Source: Lachnospiraceae bacterium (GTDB lineage: Bacteria; Bacillota; Clostridia; Lachnospirales; Lachnospiraceae). Taken from it: a stretch of 60,733 nt of DNA. Location of the stretch: assembly GCA_017624115.1 (NCBI GenBank), contig JAGANQ010000008.1, positions 1 through 60,733 of the forward strand, in the 5' to 3' direction. Positions 42,562 to 52,100 of the stretch are shown one piece after another; the stretch's first letter is position 1, and every line of letters starts with the position of its first letter. The notes beneath the pieces are model-generated. The model was not told where the DNA came from. It saw nothing but the letters and a program-made list of their open reading frames with translations, and searched no databases. Position numbers and translations under genes: made by a program.

Positions 42562-45138
42562 ATGAATATAGTTGAAAAGCTGTTTGGCACACACAGTGAG
42601 AGAGAATTAAAAATAATTGATCCTATTGTGAATAAAATCGAAGCGCTGCGTCCCGAGATGGTGGCATTGAGCGATGAGCAGCTTCGTGCAAAGACAGATG
42701 AGTTTAAGAAGCGTCTGGCAGACGGAGAGACATTGGACGGGCTGCTGCCGGAGGCATATGCAGTAGTAAGAGAGGCAACAAGAAGGGTTATCAATCAGGA
42801 GCACTACAGAGTACAGCTGATAGGCGGTATTGTTCTTCATCAGGGACGTATTGCAGAGATGAGAACCGGTGAAGGTAAGACACAGACCTGTCTGCTGCCG
42901 TCCTACCTGAATGCATTGGAAGGAAAAGGTGTTCATGTTGTAACAGTAAATGACTACCTTGCAAAACGAGATGCAGAGTCCATGGGAAAGATTCATCAGT
43001 TCTTGGGACTGAAGGTAGGTGTCGTACTTAACGGTATGACAAGTGAGGAAAGAAGAGAAGCATATAACTGTGATATCACATATGTAACGAATAATGAGCT
43101 GGGCTTTGATTATCTGCGTGACAACATGGTTATCTATAAGGAACAGCTTGTACTGAGAGATTTGCATTACGCTATCATCGACGAGGTAGACTCGATTCTT
43201 ATTGATGAGGCGAGAACACCTCTGATTATTTCCGGTCAGAGCGGTAAGTCCACGAAGCTTTATGAGGCATGCGATATTCTTGCACGCCAGTTAGTAAAGG
43301 GAAGCGGCACAGAGCTTACCAAGATGGCTGCCATCATGGGAGAGGAACTGGAAGAGGAAGGCGATTTCATTGTAAACGAGAAGGACAAGAATGTTGTTCT
43401 GACAGCAGAGGGCGTAGAGAAGGTAGAACGCTTCTTCCATATTGAGAATCTGGCTGACCCGGATAATCTTGAGATTCAGCACAATATTATCCTTGCGCTG
43501 CGTGCACACTACCTGATGGCAAGAGACCATGACTATGTGGTAAAGGATGATGAGGTATTAATCGTTGATGAGTTTACCGGGCGTATTATGCCGGGAAGAC
43601 GTTATTCTGACGGACTTCATCAGGCGATAGAGGCGAAGGAGCATGTTAAAGTAAAGAGAGAGAGCAAGACGCTGGCAACGATTACGTTCCAGAATTTCTT
43701 TAATAAATTTGAGAAAAAGGCCGGTATGACAGGTACGGCACTGACAGAGGAAAATGAGTTCCGCGAGATTTACGGAATGGATGTTATTTCGATTCCAACG
43801 AATAAGCCGGTTATCCGAATCGACCATCAGGATGCAATGTATAAGACACGTAAGGAAAAGTTGCATGCCATTGTAGCTGCAGTTGAGGCAGCGCACGCAA
43901 AAGGCCAGCCGGTGCTGGTAGGTACGATTACCATTGAGGCATCCGAAGAGCTGTCCGCTCTGCTTAAGAGAAAGGGTATTCCGCACAAGGTGCTGAATGC
44001 AAAATTCCATGAGATGGAGGCTGAAATCGTAGCACAGGCAGGTGTTCATGGCGCGGTTACAATTGCAACCAACATGGCAGGACGTGGTACGGATATTAAG
44101 CTGGATGAGGAGGCGAAGGCAGCCGGCGGACTTATGATTATCGGTACAGAGCGTCATGAATCCAGACGTATTGACAATCAGTTAAGAGGACGTTCCGGCC
44201 GTCAGGGAGATCCCGGAGAGTCCAGATTCTATATTTCTCTGGAAGATGACCTTATGCGCCTGTTTGCTTCCGAGAAGCTGATGTCAGTATTTAATGCACT
44301 TGGTGTCCCAGAGAATGAACAGATTGAGCATAAGATGCTTTCCAGCGCGATAGAGAAGGCACAAAAGAAGATAGAAGGAAATAACTTTGGCATTCGTAAG
44401 AATCTGCTCGAATATGACCAGGTTATGAATGAGCAGCGTGAGATTATCTACGCAGAGCGCCGCCGTGTTCTTGACGGTGAGAGCATGCGGGATGTTGTCT
44501 ATAAGATGATTACCGAGATTGTAGAGACAGTCACAGACCGTTATCTGTCAGATGACCATTCCTGGCAGGAGTGGGATTTGGACGAGCTGAATACGGCATT
44601 GGTTCCGATTATTCCGGTAAAGCCGCTGACAAGAGAGTCCGTAGAGGGAATGACGAAAGCGCAGCTTAAGCAGGCACTGAAGGAAGAGAGCGTGAAGCTT
44701 TATGAGGCGAAGGAAGCCGAATTCCCGGAGAACGAGCAGATTCGTGAGCTTGAGCGTGTTATTCTTTTGAAGGTGATTGACAGAAAATGGATGGATCATA
44801 TGGATGATATGGAACAGCTTCGCCAGGGTATCGGTTTGCAGGCATATGGTCAGAGAAATCCGCTGGTAGAATATAAGATGAGCGGATATGATATGTTTGA
44901 CGAAATGACAGCCAATATCCGTGAAGATACCGTTAAGCTGCTGCTTCATGTGAGAATCGAGCAGAAGATTGAACGTGAAGAGGTAGCCAAGGTAACCGGA
45001 ACCAATAAGGATGACAGTGCAGCTAAGATGCCTGTCAGACGGGAAGTAAAGAAAATTTATCCAAACGACCCATGTCCATGCGGAAGCGGCCAGAAGTTTA
45101 AGAACTGTCATGGGAAAAATCTGTTTCCACAGCAGTAG
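42562..45138 (+). CDS. secA: Preprotein translocase ATPase SecA
   Basis: 858 residues. Nucleotide-binding domain 1 has Walker A MRTGEGKT and [16 protein letters not shown]; the preprotein-crosslinking domain is followed by NBD2 ([22 protein letters not shown]). The helical scaffold comes next, and the C-terminal SEC-C zinc motif [14 protein letters not shown] closes the protein. SecA drives export through SecYEG. The ATG at 42562 (GGAG 6 bases upstream, MNIVEKLFG) is the conserved start; the frame is open 22 codons earlier without homology. Many exported wall proteins in this window depend on it. prfB follows after 35 bases. Confidence 0.97.
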   Translation: MNIVEKLFGTHSERELKIIDPIVNKIEALRPEMVALSDEQLRAKTDEFKKRLADGETLDGLLPEAYAVVREATRRVINQEHYRVQLIGGIVLHQGRIAEMRTGEGKTQTCLLPSYLNALEGKGVHVVTVNDYLAKRDAESMGKIHQFLGLKVGVVLNGMTSEERREAYNCDITYVTNNELGFDYLRDNMVIYKEQLVLRDLHYAIIDEVDSILIDEARTPLIISGQSGKSTKLYEACDILARQLVKGSGTELTKMAAIMGEELEEEGDFIVNEKDKNVVLTAEGVEKVERFFHIENLADPDNLEIQHNIILALRAHYLMARDHDYVVKDDEVLIVDEFTGRIMPGRRYSDGLHQAIEAKEHVKVKRESKTLATITFQNFFNKFEKKAGMTGTALTEENEFREIYGMDVISIPTNKPVIRIDHQDAMYKTRKEKLHAIVAAVEAAHAKGQPVLVGTITIEASEELSALLKRKGIPHKVLNAKFHEMEAEIVAQAGVHGAVTIATNMAGRGTDIKLDEEAKAAGGLMIIGTERHESRRIDNQLRGRSGRQGDPGESRFYISLEDDLMRLFASEKLMSVFNALGVPENEQIEHKMLSSAIEKAQKKIEGNNFGIRKNLLEYDQVMNEQREIIYAERRRVLDGESMRDVVYKMITEIVETVTDRYLSDDHSWQEWDLDELNTALVPIIPVKPLTRESVEGMTKAQLKQALKEESVKLYEAKEAEFPENEQIRELERVILLKVIDRKWMDHMDDMEQLRQGIGLQAYGQRNPLVEYKMSGYDMFDEMTANIREDTVKLLLHVRIEQKIEREEVAKVTGTNKDDSAAKMPVRREVKKIYPNDPCPCGSGQKFKNCHGKNLFPQQ

Positions 45139-45173
45139 GCATTTTTAAAAATATATAGAAAGAAGGTGCGCGG

Positions 45174-46293
45174 ATGGTTGAATTAGATCAATTTAAATTT
45201 GAACTGGGAGGCTATAAGACACCGTTAGCGGAAGTGAGGGATTCACTTTGACCTTGATAACAAGGAGAAGCGAATCGTAGAGCTGGAGCGTAATATGGAA
45301 GAGCCGGATTTCTGGGATGACCCGGAGAAGGCACAGAAATCAACGGTGGAATTGAAAAACCTCAAGGATTCGGTGGAAGGCTTCAAGGCGCTGGAACAGC
45401 AGTACGAGGATATTGAAACTTTGCTGGAGATGGGCTATGAGGAAAATGATGAGGCATTGATACCGGAGATAGAGCAGGAGCTTGCTGATTTTGCAAAAAA
45501 GCTGGACTCGCTTCGGATAGCGACTCTGCTCAGGGGCGAATATGACAGAGATAATGCAATTCTCACACTTCATGCCGGAGCAGGGGGGACGGAATCCTGT
45601 GACTGGACGGGCATGCTGTACCGGATGTATACCAGATGGGCTGAGCGCAAGGGATTCAGCTGTGAGGTGCTGGATTATCTGGATGGAGATGAAGCCGGAA
45701 TCAAGTCGGTAACGGTACAGATTAACGGAGAAAATGCGTTTGGCTACCTGAAGTCGGAAAAGGGTGTGCATCGTCTGGTGCGTATTTCTCCGTTTAATGC
45801 AGCGGGAAAGCGGCAGACGTCCTTTGCGTCCTGCGATGTCATGCCGGACATTGAAGAGGATTTGGACATTGAAATTAATGAGGATGATTTACGGATTGAT
45901 ACCTACCGTTCCAGCGGGGCTGGTGGGCAGCATATCAACAAGACTTCATCGGCTATTCGAATTACCCATATACCGACTAACATTGTAGTGCAGTGCCAGA
46001 ATGAGCGATCTCAGTTCCAGAACAAGGATAAGGCGATGCAGATGCTGAAGGCAAAGCTGTATCTGCTCAAACAGCAGGAAAATGCAGAGAAGCTTTCGGA
46101 TATCAGAGGCGCTGTAAAGGAAATTGGCTGGGGTAATCAGATACGTTCGTATGTTATGCAGCCATATACCATGGTAAAGGATCATAGAACCAATGAAGAG
46201 ACGGGAAATGTCGGAGCGGTACTGGATGGGGATTTGGATTCCTTCATCAGTGCGTATCTGAAATGGCTCAGTCTGAGTAAAGAGAAGGAGTGA
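45174..46293 (+). CDS. prfB: Peptide chain release factor 2 with programmed +1 frameshift
   Basis: The first 25 codons (45174-45248) end at CTT followed by an in-frame TGA (45249-45251) in the slippery context CTTTGAC. AGGGA lies 4 bases upstream as the stimulatory Shine-Dalgarno. Shifting +1 continues at GAC (45250) for 347 codons, giving 372 residues in total, the normal RF2 length. The GGQ motif is in SSGAGGQHINKTSSAIRITH. RF2 releases chains at UGA and UAA; low RF2 lets ribosomes pause at the TGA and shift, so the gene controls itself. AAGGTG precedes the ATG. It is followed directly by cheW. Confidence 0.95.
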
Positions 46294-46298
46294 TACGA

Positions 46299-46769
46299 AT
46301 GGCAGACAGAAAATTGGTAGTATTTAAGCTGGGAGAAGAAAATTACGGAGTAGATATTGAGATTGTTCAGGGCATTGAGAAGCTGCTCCCGATTGTAAGA
46401 ATTCCAAACAGTGTACCGTACATTCAGGGAATTATCAATTTGCGCGGCATTATCATACCGGTTCTTAATTTGAGAAACCGCTTCTCTTTGCCGGAAGTGC
46501 CGGATACGGACACGACTGAGTTCCTGATTACTACGGTAGGTGATACGATGATTGCGCTTAAGGTTGATGCAGTTGACAGTATCTATGATTTGGCATCGGC
46601 GCAGACCTTTGATACACCGGCGATTGTCCGTTCACAGGAAACAGCCTATATGAAAGAGGTTGTTCTGATGAAGGATAAACGATTGATTATTGTGCTGGAG
46701 GCAAACGAGCTTCTTTCCAGTCAGGAAAAGGCAGCAGTTCAGAAAATGCTGGATCAGCATAAAGGATAA
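46299..46769 (+). CDS. cheW: Chemotaxis coupling protein CheW
   Basis: 156 residues, single CheW domain: LVVFKLGEENYGVDIEIVQGIEKL, VPYIQGIINLRGIIIPVLNLRNRF and DAVDSIYDLASAQTFDTPAIV are the typical beta-barrel segments. CheW links receptors to CheA. The ATG at 46299 has AAGGAG 8 bases upstream; a GTG 9 bases earlier overlaps the prfB stop. No cheA or receptor is adjacent. The only receptor in the window is the broken one at 23828. Some lone CheW proteins act in CheV- or c-di-GMP-linked pathways. Confidence 0.9.
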   Translation: MADRKLVVFKLGEENYGVDIEIVQGIEKLLPIVRIPNSVPYIQGIINLRGIIIPVLNLRNRFSLPEVPDTDTTEFLITTVGDTMIALKVDAVDSIYDLASAQTFDTPAIVRSQETAYMKEVVLMKDKRLIIVLEANELLSSQEKAAVQKMLDQHKG

Positions 46770-46793
46770 CAGAAAATCAATAGAATGAGCATG

Positions 46794-46835
46794 AGCCACC
46801 GATGTTTTTTGGAAAAACCTCTCGGTGGCTTTTTA
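46794..46835 (+). terminator. Terminator after cheW
   Basis: AGCCACCGA (46794-46802) pairs with TCGGTGGCT (46822-46830), followed by TTTT. Confidence 0.85.
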
Positions 46836-46863
46836 AATGTTGTCAAAGGGAACGAAAAAGAAC

Positions 46864-46892
46864 TTGCATTCTTTGTGTAAGTATGATACTAT
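46864..46892 (+). promoter_or_regulatory. Promoter of the ACT protein-hom operon
   Basis: TTGCAT (46864-46869), 17-base spacer, TACTAT (46887-46892). Confidence 0.65.
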
Positions 46893-46964
46893 TCTGTCTA
46901 GTGAAAACATTTGTGCTTGATAGACGAACAAGTGGGAACAGGAAAGCAATAAGGGTGGAGGAAC

Positions 46965-47402
46965 ATGGCAGATAAATACTATGTGGTGAAACAGAAGGCA
47001 ATTCCGGAAGTATTGCTGAAGGTAGTGGAAGCAAAGCGTCTGCTGGACTCAGAAAAAGTGATGACGGTTCAGGAAGCTACGGAGGCGGTGGATATCAGCA
47101 GAAGCTCGTTCTACAAATATAAGGATGATATTTTTCCATTCCATGAGAATGCAAGGGGAAAGACAATCACCTTTATTATGCAGATAGAAGATACGCCGGG
47201 TCTGCTGTCCAATGTACTGGGATTGATAGCAGAGTATCATGCAAACATTCTGACAATTCACCAGACAATACCGATTAACGGGGTGGCATCACTTACAATG
47301 AGTGTGGAAATCCTGTCGATATCAGGGGATTCTTCGGAGATGATTGAGAAGATAGAAGCTCAGGCAGGAGTTCATTATGTAAAGATTCTGTCCAGAGAAT
47401 AA
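46965..47402 (+). CDS. ACT domain protein (PheB/UPF0735 type)
   Basis: 145 residues. The N-terminal half is a small helix-turn-helix-like segment (VMTVQEATEAVDISRSSFYKYKDDIFPF, about 27-54). A C-terminal ACT domain follows (about 70-145, GKTITFIMQIEDTPGLLSNVLGLIAEYHANILTIHQ). This is the PheB family, long placed next to hom and phenylalanine genes. ACT domains bind amino acids, and the Ser-x-x-Phe-Tyr-Lys-Tyr helix suggests DNA binding, so it may be a small amino-acid-responsive regulator. GGAGG precedes the ATG. It lies 27 bases before hom, in one operon. Confidence 0.88.
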   Translation: MADKYYVVKQKAIPEVLLKVVEAKRLLDSEKVMTVQEATEAVDISRSSFYKYKDDIFPFHENARGKTITFIMQIEDTPGLLSNVLGLIAEYHANILTIHQTIPINGVASLTMSVEILSISGDSSEMIEKIEAQAGVHYVKILSRE

Positions 47403-47429
47403 GAAAACAGAAATGGAGAAAATAGTATT

Positions 47430-48647
47430 ATGGTAAATATAGCAGTATTAGGATATGGCACAGTTGGTTCAGGGGTGGTAGAGGTTATCAATACGAACCA
47501 CGAAAGCATTAACAAGAAGGCCGGACAGGAGATTAACATCAAGTATGTTCTTGATTTAAGAGATTTCCCGGGCGATCCGGTTCAGGAAAAGATTGTACAT
47601 GATTATAACATTATTTTAAATGATGATGAGGTTAGTATTGTCGTAGAGGTTATGGGCGGCGTGGAGCCGGCATATACATTTGTGAAGAGTGCGCTGGAAA
47701 GAGGAAAGAGCGTAGCGACCTCAAACAAGGAGCTGGTGGCAAAGCACGGCTCTGAACTGATTGCGCTCGCAAAGCAGAAGAATCTTAATTTCCTTTTTGA
47801 AGCGAGCGTAGGCGGCGGTATACCGATTATCCGTCCGTTAAACCAGTCTCTGACAGCGGATGAAATCTGTGAGATTACGGGTATTCTGAATGGTACGACA
47901 AACTTCATCCTTACCAAGATGCGCCAGGAGGGCAGCGAGTTTGATGATGTATTGAAGGAGGCACAGGCACTGGGCTATGCAGAGCGGAATCCGGCGGCAG
48001 ATGTGGAGGGATATGATGCCTGCCGTAAGATAGCGATTCTTTCTTCCCTGGCATATGGAAGTCAGGTTGATTATGAGGATATCTACACAGAAGGAATTAC
48101 GAAGATAACAGCGAAGGACATCGCATTTGCAGAGCGTTTTGGTTATACTATTAAGCTTCTGGGCAGCAGCAAGCGTGTAGATGGTCATATCTACTGTATG
48201 GTAGCGCCCACGATGATTAGTGACGCAAATCCACTGTACAGTGTAAACGGTGTATTTAACGGTATCTTTGTCAACGGAAATGTACTTGGCGATGTTATGT
48301 TCTACGGCAGCGGCGCGGGAAAGCTTCCGACCGCAAGTGCGGTAGTTTCGGATATCGTGGATGAGGTAAAGCATTTACATACAAATATAATGACAACCTG
48401 GAGCAGCAAAAAGCTGGAGCTTGCTGATATCAGCAGTTCAAGAAAACGCTTCTATGTCCGCGCAGAGGGCAGGCTCACGGAGCGTCAGGAAGAGGCAGAA
48501 GCTGTATTCGGACCAGTTGTGGCAGCCGAGTTGGATGGGATTTCCGGTGAGTTTGCATTTATCACCGAAGTGATGTCTGAGAAGGAATATGAAGAAAAGG
48601 CTCAGAAGTTTCATGGAATTTTGAACCGGATTCGTGTGGACAAATAA
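47430..48647 (+). CDS. hom: Homoserine dehydrogenase
   Basis: 405 residues. NAD(P) motif VLGYGTVGSGVVEV at the N-terminus, SVATSNKELVAKHG with the conserved Lys, and the family signature GYAERNPAADVEGYDACRKIAILSSLAYG (about 180-208). The last 80 residues are a divergent ACT-like domain (KRFYVRAEGRL ... FAFITEVMSEKEYEEKAQKF) that could bind threonine or another feedback amino acid. It converts aspartate semialdehyde to homoserine, the branch to threonine and methionine. It is co-transcribed with the ACT protein upstream and closed by a strong terminator. Confidence 0.95.
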   Translation: MVNIAVLGYGTVGSGVVEVINTNHESINKKAGQEINIKYVLDLRDFPGDPVQEKIVHDYNIILNDDEVSIVVEVMGGVEPAYTFVKSALERGKSVATSNKELVAKHGSELIALAKQKNLNFLFEASVGGGIPIIRPLNQSLTADEICEITGILNGTTNFILTKMRQEGSEFDDVLKEAQALGYAERNPAADVEGYDACRKIAILSSLAYGSQVDYEDIYTEGITKITAKDIAFAERFGYTIKLLGSSKRVDGHIYCMVAPTMISDANPLYSVNGVFNGIFVNGNVLGDVMFYGSGAGKLPTASAVVSDIVDEVKHLHTNIMTTWSSKKLELADISSSRKRFYVRAEGRLTERQEEAEAVFGPVVAAELDGISGEFAFITEVMSEKEYEEKAQKFHGILNRIRVDK

Positions 48648-48661
48648 TAGAATAGCAACAG

Positions 48662-48696
48662 AAAAACCGCAGAGAGTTTTGCCTCTGCGGTTTTTT
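48662..48696. terminator. Bidirectional terminator between hom and the DUF4190-like gene
   Basis: AAAAACCGCAGAG pairs with CTCTGCGGTTTTTT across an 8-base loop, with T-runs usable on both strands. It serves convergent genes. Confidence 0.85.
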
Positions 48697-49051
48697 AGTT
48701 GCCGTAAAATTCATTATATGCGTTCATCAATTCATTATACTGCTTCAGCGATTCTGCTACAATCTGCTGTCCGCCTGCAGTATTGAAGAATGCCAGCAGG
48801 AAGATTGCCACAATCAGCATAAAAGCAAGTGTTACACCGCTGCATACGATACCGGTGATGGCATGGTTCTGGAACTTACCTGTCTGGCTTCTGGATACGA
48901 TGCCAAATGCAATGCTCAGCATACCTGCCATGAGCGATACCGGCGCAAAGAGCGGCATAATGATACAGCCAAAGCCGAAGGCCAGGGCGACAAAGCCCAG
49001 GATGCGGGAAGTGCGGGCAAAGCCGTTTGGGGTATTATTATCAAAATCCAT
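48695..49051 (-). CDS. Small two-span membrane protein (DUF4190-like)
   Basis: 118 residues. A short polar start (MDFDNNTPNGFARTSR) is followed by two membrane helices (about 17-53 and 63-95) of Gly/Ala/Phe-rich type. FGFGCIIMPLFAPVSLMAGMLSIAFGIVSR followed by a basic turn is like DUF4190 proteins. The short C-terminal tail is polar. The ATG at 49051 has GAGAGG 7 bases upstream; the frame extends further without a ribosome site. Function unknown. It is divergent from tex. Confidence 0.78.
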   Translation of the reverse strand: MDFDNNTPNGFARTSRILGFVALAFGFGCIIMPLFAPVSLMAGMLSIAFGIVSRSQTGKFQNHAITGIVCSGVTLAFMLIVAIFLLAFFNTAGGQQIVAESLKQYNELMNAYNEFYGN

Positions 49052-49216
49052 ACGAAGACCTCTCTTTTGTTTTTTTCTTAGATTATAGCACGAAGGAAAA
49101 GCAAAGGCAATATCAACAACTTCTTGAAGCTTTTTCAAAGATATTATATAATGAAACATGAGGGTTTATCGGGCTTATCTGCCATAGAGAGACGAGCCTG
49201 CAAGAAAAAGAAAGGT

Positions 49217-51370
49217 ATGGTTGAACAGATGGATATTTTACAGGTAATACAGAAGGAGCTGAATGTGAAGCTGTCACAGGTGGAGGCGGCAGTTCAGCTG
49301 ATTGATGAGGGCAATACAATTCCTTTTATTGCCAGATATCGTAAGGAGGTAACAGGTTCTCTAAATGATGAGCAGCTTCGCCAGTTGGATGAGCGTCTGA
49401 CTTATCTTCGTAATCTGGAGGAGAAAAAGGCACAGGTATTGGCTACGATAGAGGAGCAGGGAAAGCTGACAGATGAGCTGCGCAAAGAAATTGAGGAAGC
49501 GATGACGCAGGTAGCAGTAGAGGACTTGTACCGCCCGTACCGCCCGAAGAGACGTACCCGTGCGACAATCGCTAAAGAAAAGGGGCTGGAGCCGTTAGCC
49601 AATATCATTCTTCTGCAGATGGCGGACAAGGAGCTTTCTGAATATGCAGCGGAATATATTTCGGAGGAAAAAGGAGTTGCGGATGCGGAGGAAGCACTGG
49701 CAGGAGCGATGGATATCATTGCGGAGAGCATTTCTGATGAAGCAGATTACCGTACCTATATCCGCAAGCTTACGATGGATGAGGGCGTGCTTATCTCTGA
49801 GGCGAAGGATGAGAAGACAGAATCTGTCTATGAGATGTATTATCAGTTCTCGGAGCCGGTAAAGAAGCTTGCCGGGCACCGTATTCTGGCAATTAACCGC
49901 GGGGAGAACGAGAAAATCTTAAATGTGCGTGTGGAAGCACCGGAGGAACGCATTCTGCAGTACCTGAGAAAGCAGATTATTGTACGCGAAAATCCATATA
50001 CTACAAAGATATTAGAGGAAACTGCGGCAGACAGCTATAAGCGTCTGATTGCTCCGGCGATTGAGAGAGAAATCCGAAATGAACTGACTGAGCGTGCCGA
50101 GGACAGTGCTATCAAGGTATTTGGCAAGAATCTGACACAGCTTCTGATGCAGCCGCCCATTGTGGGACAGGTTGTGCTTGGCTGGGACCCGGCATTCCGC
50201 ACCGGCTGTAAGCTGGCAGTAGTCGATGCGACAGGCAAGGTGCTTGATACGGTTGTCATCTATCCGACCGCTCCGCAGAATAAGGTGGCAGAGGCAAAGG
50301 AGACATTAAAGAAGCTGATTAAGAAATATCATATCACCTTGATTTCGGTCGGAAACGGTACGGCCTCCAGAGAGTCTGAGGCAGTGATTGTAGAACTGTT
50401 AAAGGAGATACCGGAAAAGGTGCAATATGTGATTGTGAATGAGGCAGGTGCATCGGTATATTCCGCAAGCAAGCTGGCAACAGAAGAATTCCCGAATTTT
50501 GATGTGGGACAGCGAAGCGCGGCTTCTATTGCCAGAAGACTGCAGGACCCTTTGGCAGAGCTGGTTAAGATTGACCCGAAATCCATCGGTGTCGGGCAGT
50601 ATCAGCATGATATGAACCAGAAGAAACTGGGAGAGACACTGACAGGTGTCGTAGAGGACTGTGTAAATCATGTAGGGGTTGACCTTAATACAGCGTCTGC
50701 ACCGCTTCTGGAATACATATCCGGCATCAGCAAGACGATTGCGAAAAATATCGTAGCTTACAGGGAGGAAAACGGACGCTTTAACAGCCGTGCAGAGCTT
50801 CTTAATGTAGGCAAGCTTGGCCCGAAGGCATATGAACAGTGTGCCGGATTTATGAGAATCAGCGGCGGTAAGAATCCGCTTGACGCAACCAGTGTACACC
50901 CGGAGAGCTACGAGGCGGCAACAGCTATTCTGGAGAAGACGGGCTATCAGCTTTCTGACCTCACCAGCGGCGGAATTAAGGGAATCAGCAAGAAGATTAC
51001 GAATATAAAGAAGCTTGCCGAAGAACTGGGTATCGGAGAGATTACACTTACCGATATTGTGAAGGAGCTGGAGAAGCCGGCGAGGGATCCGCGTGACGAG
51101 ATGCCAAAGCCAATTCTCAGAACGGATGTTATGGAGATGAAGGACCTGACACCGGGCATGGTACTGAAGGGTACGGTGCGTAATGTGATTGACTTCGGTG
51201 TATTCGTAGATATCGGCGTGCATCAGGACGGATTGGTACATATCTCGCAGATTACCGACCGCTATATTAAGCATCCGCTCGAGGCGGTCAGCGTTGGTGA
51301 TATCGTGGAGGTTAAGGTTATGTCCGTGGATTTGAATAAGAAGAGAATCCAGCTTACGATGAAGCTGTAG
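49217..51370 (+). CDS. tex: Tex family RNA-binding transcription accessory protein
   Basis: 717 residues. N-terminal Tex domain (NTIPFIARYRKEVTGSLNDEQLRQ near residue 30), a YqgF/RuvC-like domain (VLGWDPAFRTGCKLAVVDATG), helix-hairpin-helix repeats (SGISKTIAKNIVAYREENGRFNSR, then LGPKAYEQCAGFMRI) and a C-terminal S1 RNA-binding domain (GMVLKGTVRNVIDFGVFVDIGVHQDGLVHIS). Tex proteins bind RNA and contact the transcription-translation machinery. Start is uncertain: the ATG at 49217 is close behind AAAGG, the ATG at 49229 begins the conserved MDILQVIQKEL. No partner gene is adjacent. Confidence 0.93.
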   Translation: MVEQMDILQVIQKELNVKLSQVEAAVQLIDEGNTIPFIARYRKEVTGSLNDEQLRQLDERLTYLRNLEEKKAQVLATIEEQGKLTDELRKEIEEAMTQVAVEDLYRPYRPKRRTRATIAKEKGLEPLANIILLQMADKELSEYAAEYISEEKGVADAEEALAGAMDIIAESISDEADYRTYIRKLTMDEGVLISEAKDEKTESVYEMYYQFSEPVKKLAGHRILAINRGENEKILNVRVEAPEERILQYLRKQIIVRENPYTTKILEETAADSYKRLIAPAIEREIRNELTERAEDSAIKVFGKNLTQLLMQPPIVGQVVLGWDPAFRTGCKLAVVDATGKVLDTVVIYPTAPQNKVAEAKETLKKLIKKYHITLISVGNGTASRESEAVIVELLKEIPEKVQYVIVNEAGASVYSASKLATEEFPNFDVGQRSAASIARRLQDPLAELVKIDPKSIGVGQYQHDMNQKKLGETLTGVVEDCVNHVGVDLNTASAPLLEYISGISKTIAKNIVAYREENGRFNSRAELLNVGKLGPKAYEQCAGFMRISGGKNPLDATSVHPESYEAATAILEKTGYQLSDLTSGGIKGISKKITNIKKLAEELGIGEITLTDIVKELEKPARDPRDEMPKPILRTDVMEMKDLTPGMVLKGTVRNVIDFGVFVDIGVHQDGLVHISQITDRYIKHPLEAVSVGDIVEVKVMSVDLNKKRIQLTMKL

Positions 51371-51416
51371 GAATAAGCGTATGAATAATTTCCTGGCTTT
51401 GAATCGTTACAAATGC

Positions 51417-51445
51417 TTGACAATATGCTGTTATGTGTCTATACT
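51417..51445 (+). promoter_or_regulatory. Strong promoter of an unassigned transcript
   Basis: TTGACA (51417-51422), 17-base spacer, TATACT (51440-51445). No convincing coding gene follows before the terminator at 51550. Confidence 0.75.
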
Positions 51446-51451
51446 CGAAAA

Positions 51452-51593
51452 CTAAGGGGTTTTAGTCTACTAGAATGGGATTATACACCAAATTTACACC
51501 AACTAGTAGAAGAGCCTTAGACAGAAGTAAAAATAATATAAGAATAATGAGCGTATATGTTGGCGGAAATGTGAACATATACGCTTATTTTTT
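51452..51593 (+). ncRNA. Candidate small RNA of about 142 bases
   Basis: It lies between a consensus promoter and an intrinsic terminator. The inner part has two nested helices: CTAAGG (51452-51457) with CCTTAG (51515-51520), and TCTACTAG (51466-51473) with CTAGTAGA (51503-51510). They enclose TACACCAAATTTACACC. The only reading frame (ATG 51475) lacks a ribosome site and runs through the terminator. Alternatively the TACACC repeats could be a scar of an integrative element. Confidence 0.5.
51550..51593 (+). terminator. Terminator of the candidate small RNA
   Basis: AGCGTATATGTT (51550-51561) pairs with AACATATACGCT (51574-51585), then TATTTTTTTG. Confidence 0.85.
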
Positions 51594-51628
51594 GATTTCA
51601 GTTGTCCTCTAAGGAAAAAAGCATATGA

Positions 51629-51662
51629 AAGGGATATTCCGTGTGGTGATGGAATATCCCTT
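51629..51662 (-). terminator. Hairpin after the XRE regulator
   Basis: AAGGGATATTCC and GGAATATCCCTT form a perfect 12-bp stem with a 10-base loop, ending 9 bases from the regulator stop. The T-run on the minus strand is broken (TTTCATATGCTTTTTT), so termination may be partial. Confidence 0.65.
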
Positions 51663-51671
51663 AAATCTTGC

Positions 51672-51959
51672 CTATCGACGATTTTTAGTCTTTAAATATT
51701 CTGCTAATGTATAAACCATTTCTATGTCTGTTTCAGATAATCCGTTTAAGTCTATCGTAGAGGTCTTTTCCACACCAAGTAGATAGTCGGTTGAAACTGA
51801 AAATATAGTAGAGAGCTCAACAATGTACTGTGTTGAAGGAACAGAGATACCCATTTCCCAGGCATTGACACTGGAGCGGGTTATTCCTAATTTCTTTGCT
51901 AGTTCTGTTTGGGTATATGCGTTTCGTTCTCTAAGGAATTTAATTCTTTCTGCAATCAT
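51672..51959 (-). CDS. XRE-family helix-turn-helix regulator
   Basis: 95 residues. A complete Cro/C1-type helix-turn-helix at the N-terminus (MIAERIKFLRERNAYTQTELAKKLGITRSSVNAWEMGISVPS) and a short C-terminal region (LSETDIEMVYTLAEYLKTK) are the layout of small regulators in mobile or accessory regions. The ATG at 51959 has GAGGTG 6 bases upstream. It is divergent from the CAP protein gene; the starts are about 140 bases apart, so it may control that gene. Target unknown. Confidence 0.88.
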   Translation of the reverse strand: MIAERIKFLRERNAYTQTELAKKLGITRSSVNAWEMGISVPSTQYIVELSTIFSVSTDYLLGVEKTSTIDLNGLSETDIEMVYTLAEYLKTKNRR

Positions 51960-52100
51960 ACATTTCACCTCTGCTATAAGATTAAAATAATCAAAAAGAT
52001 ATTGCATTATCAAAAAGATGCTTATAATTGACACGAACCAATTTAAGTGATATGTTATATAAGTAATGTAAAAATATACATACAAGGAAGGAAAAAGAAA

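Noticed and set aside
46945..46967. GGGTGGAGGAAC before the ACT protein, reminiscent of the T-box GGGTGGTACCGCG
   Set aside because: It is simply the Shine-Dalgarno sequence next to the ATG; no specifier stem, antiterminator or terminator is present.
51475..51606. 44-codon frame starting at ATG 51475
   Set aside because: No ribosome site, and it runs straight through the strong terminator hairpin at 51550.
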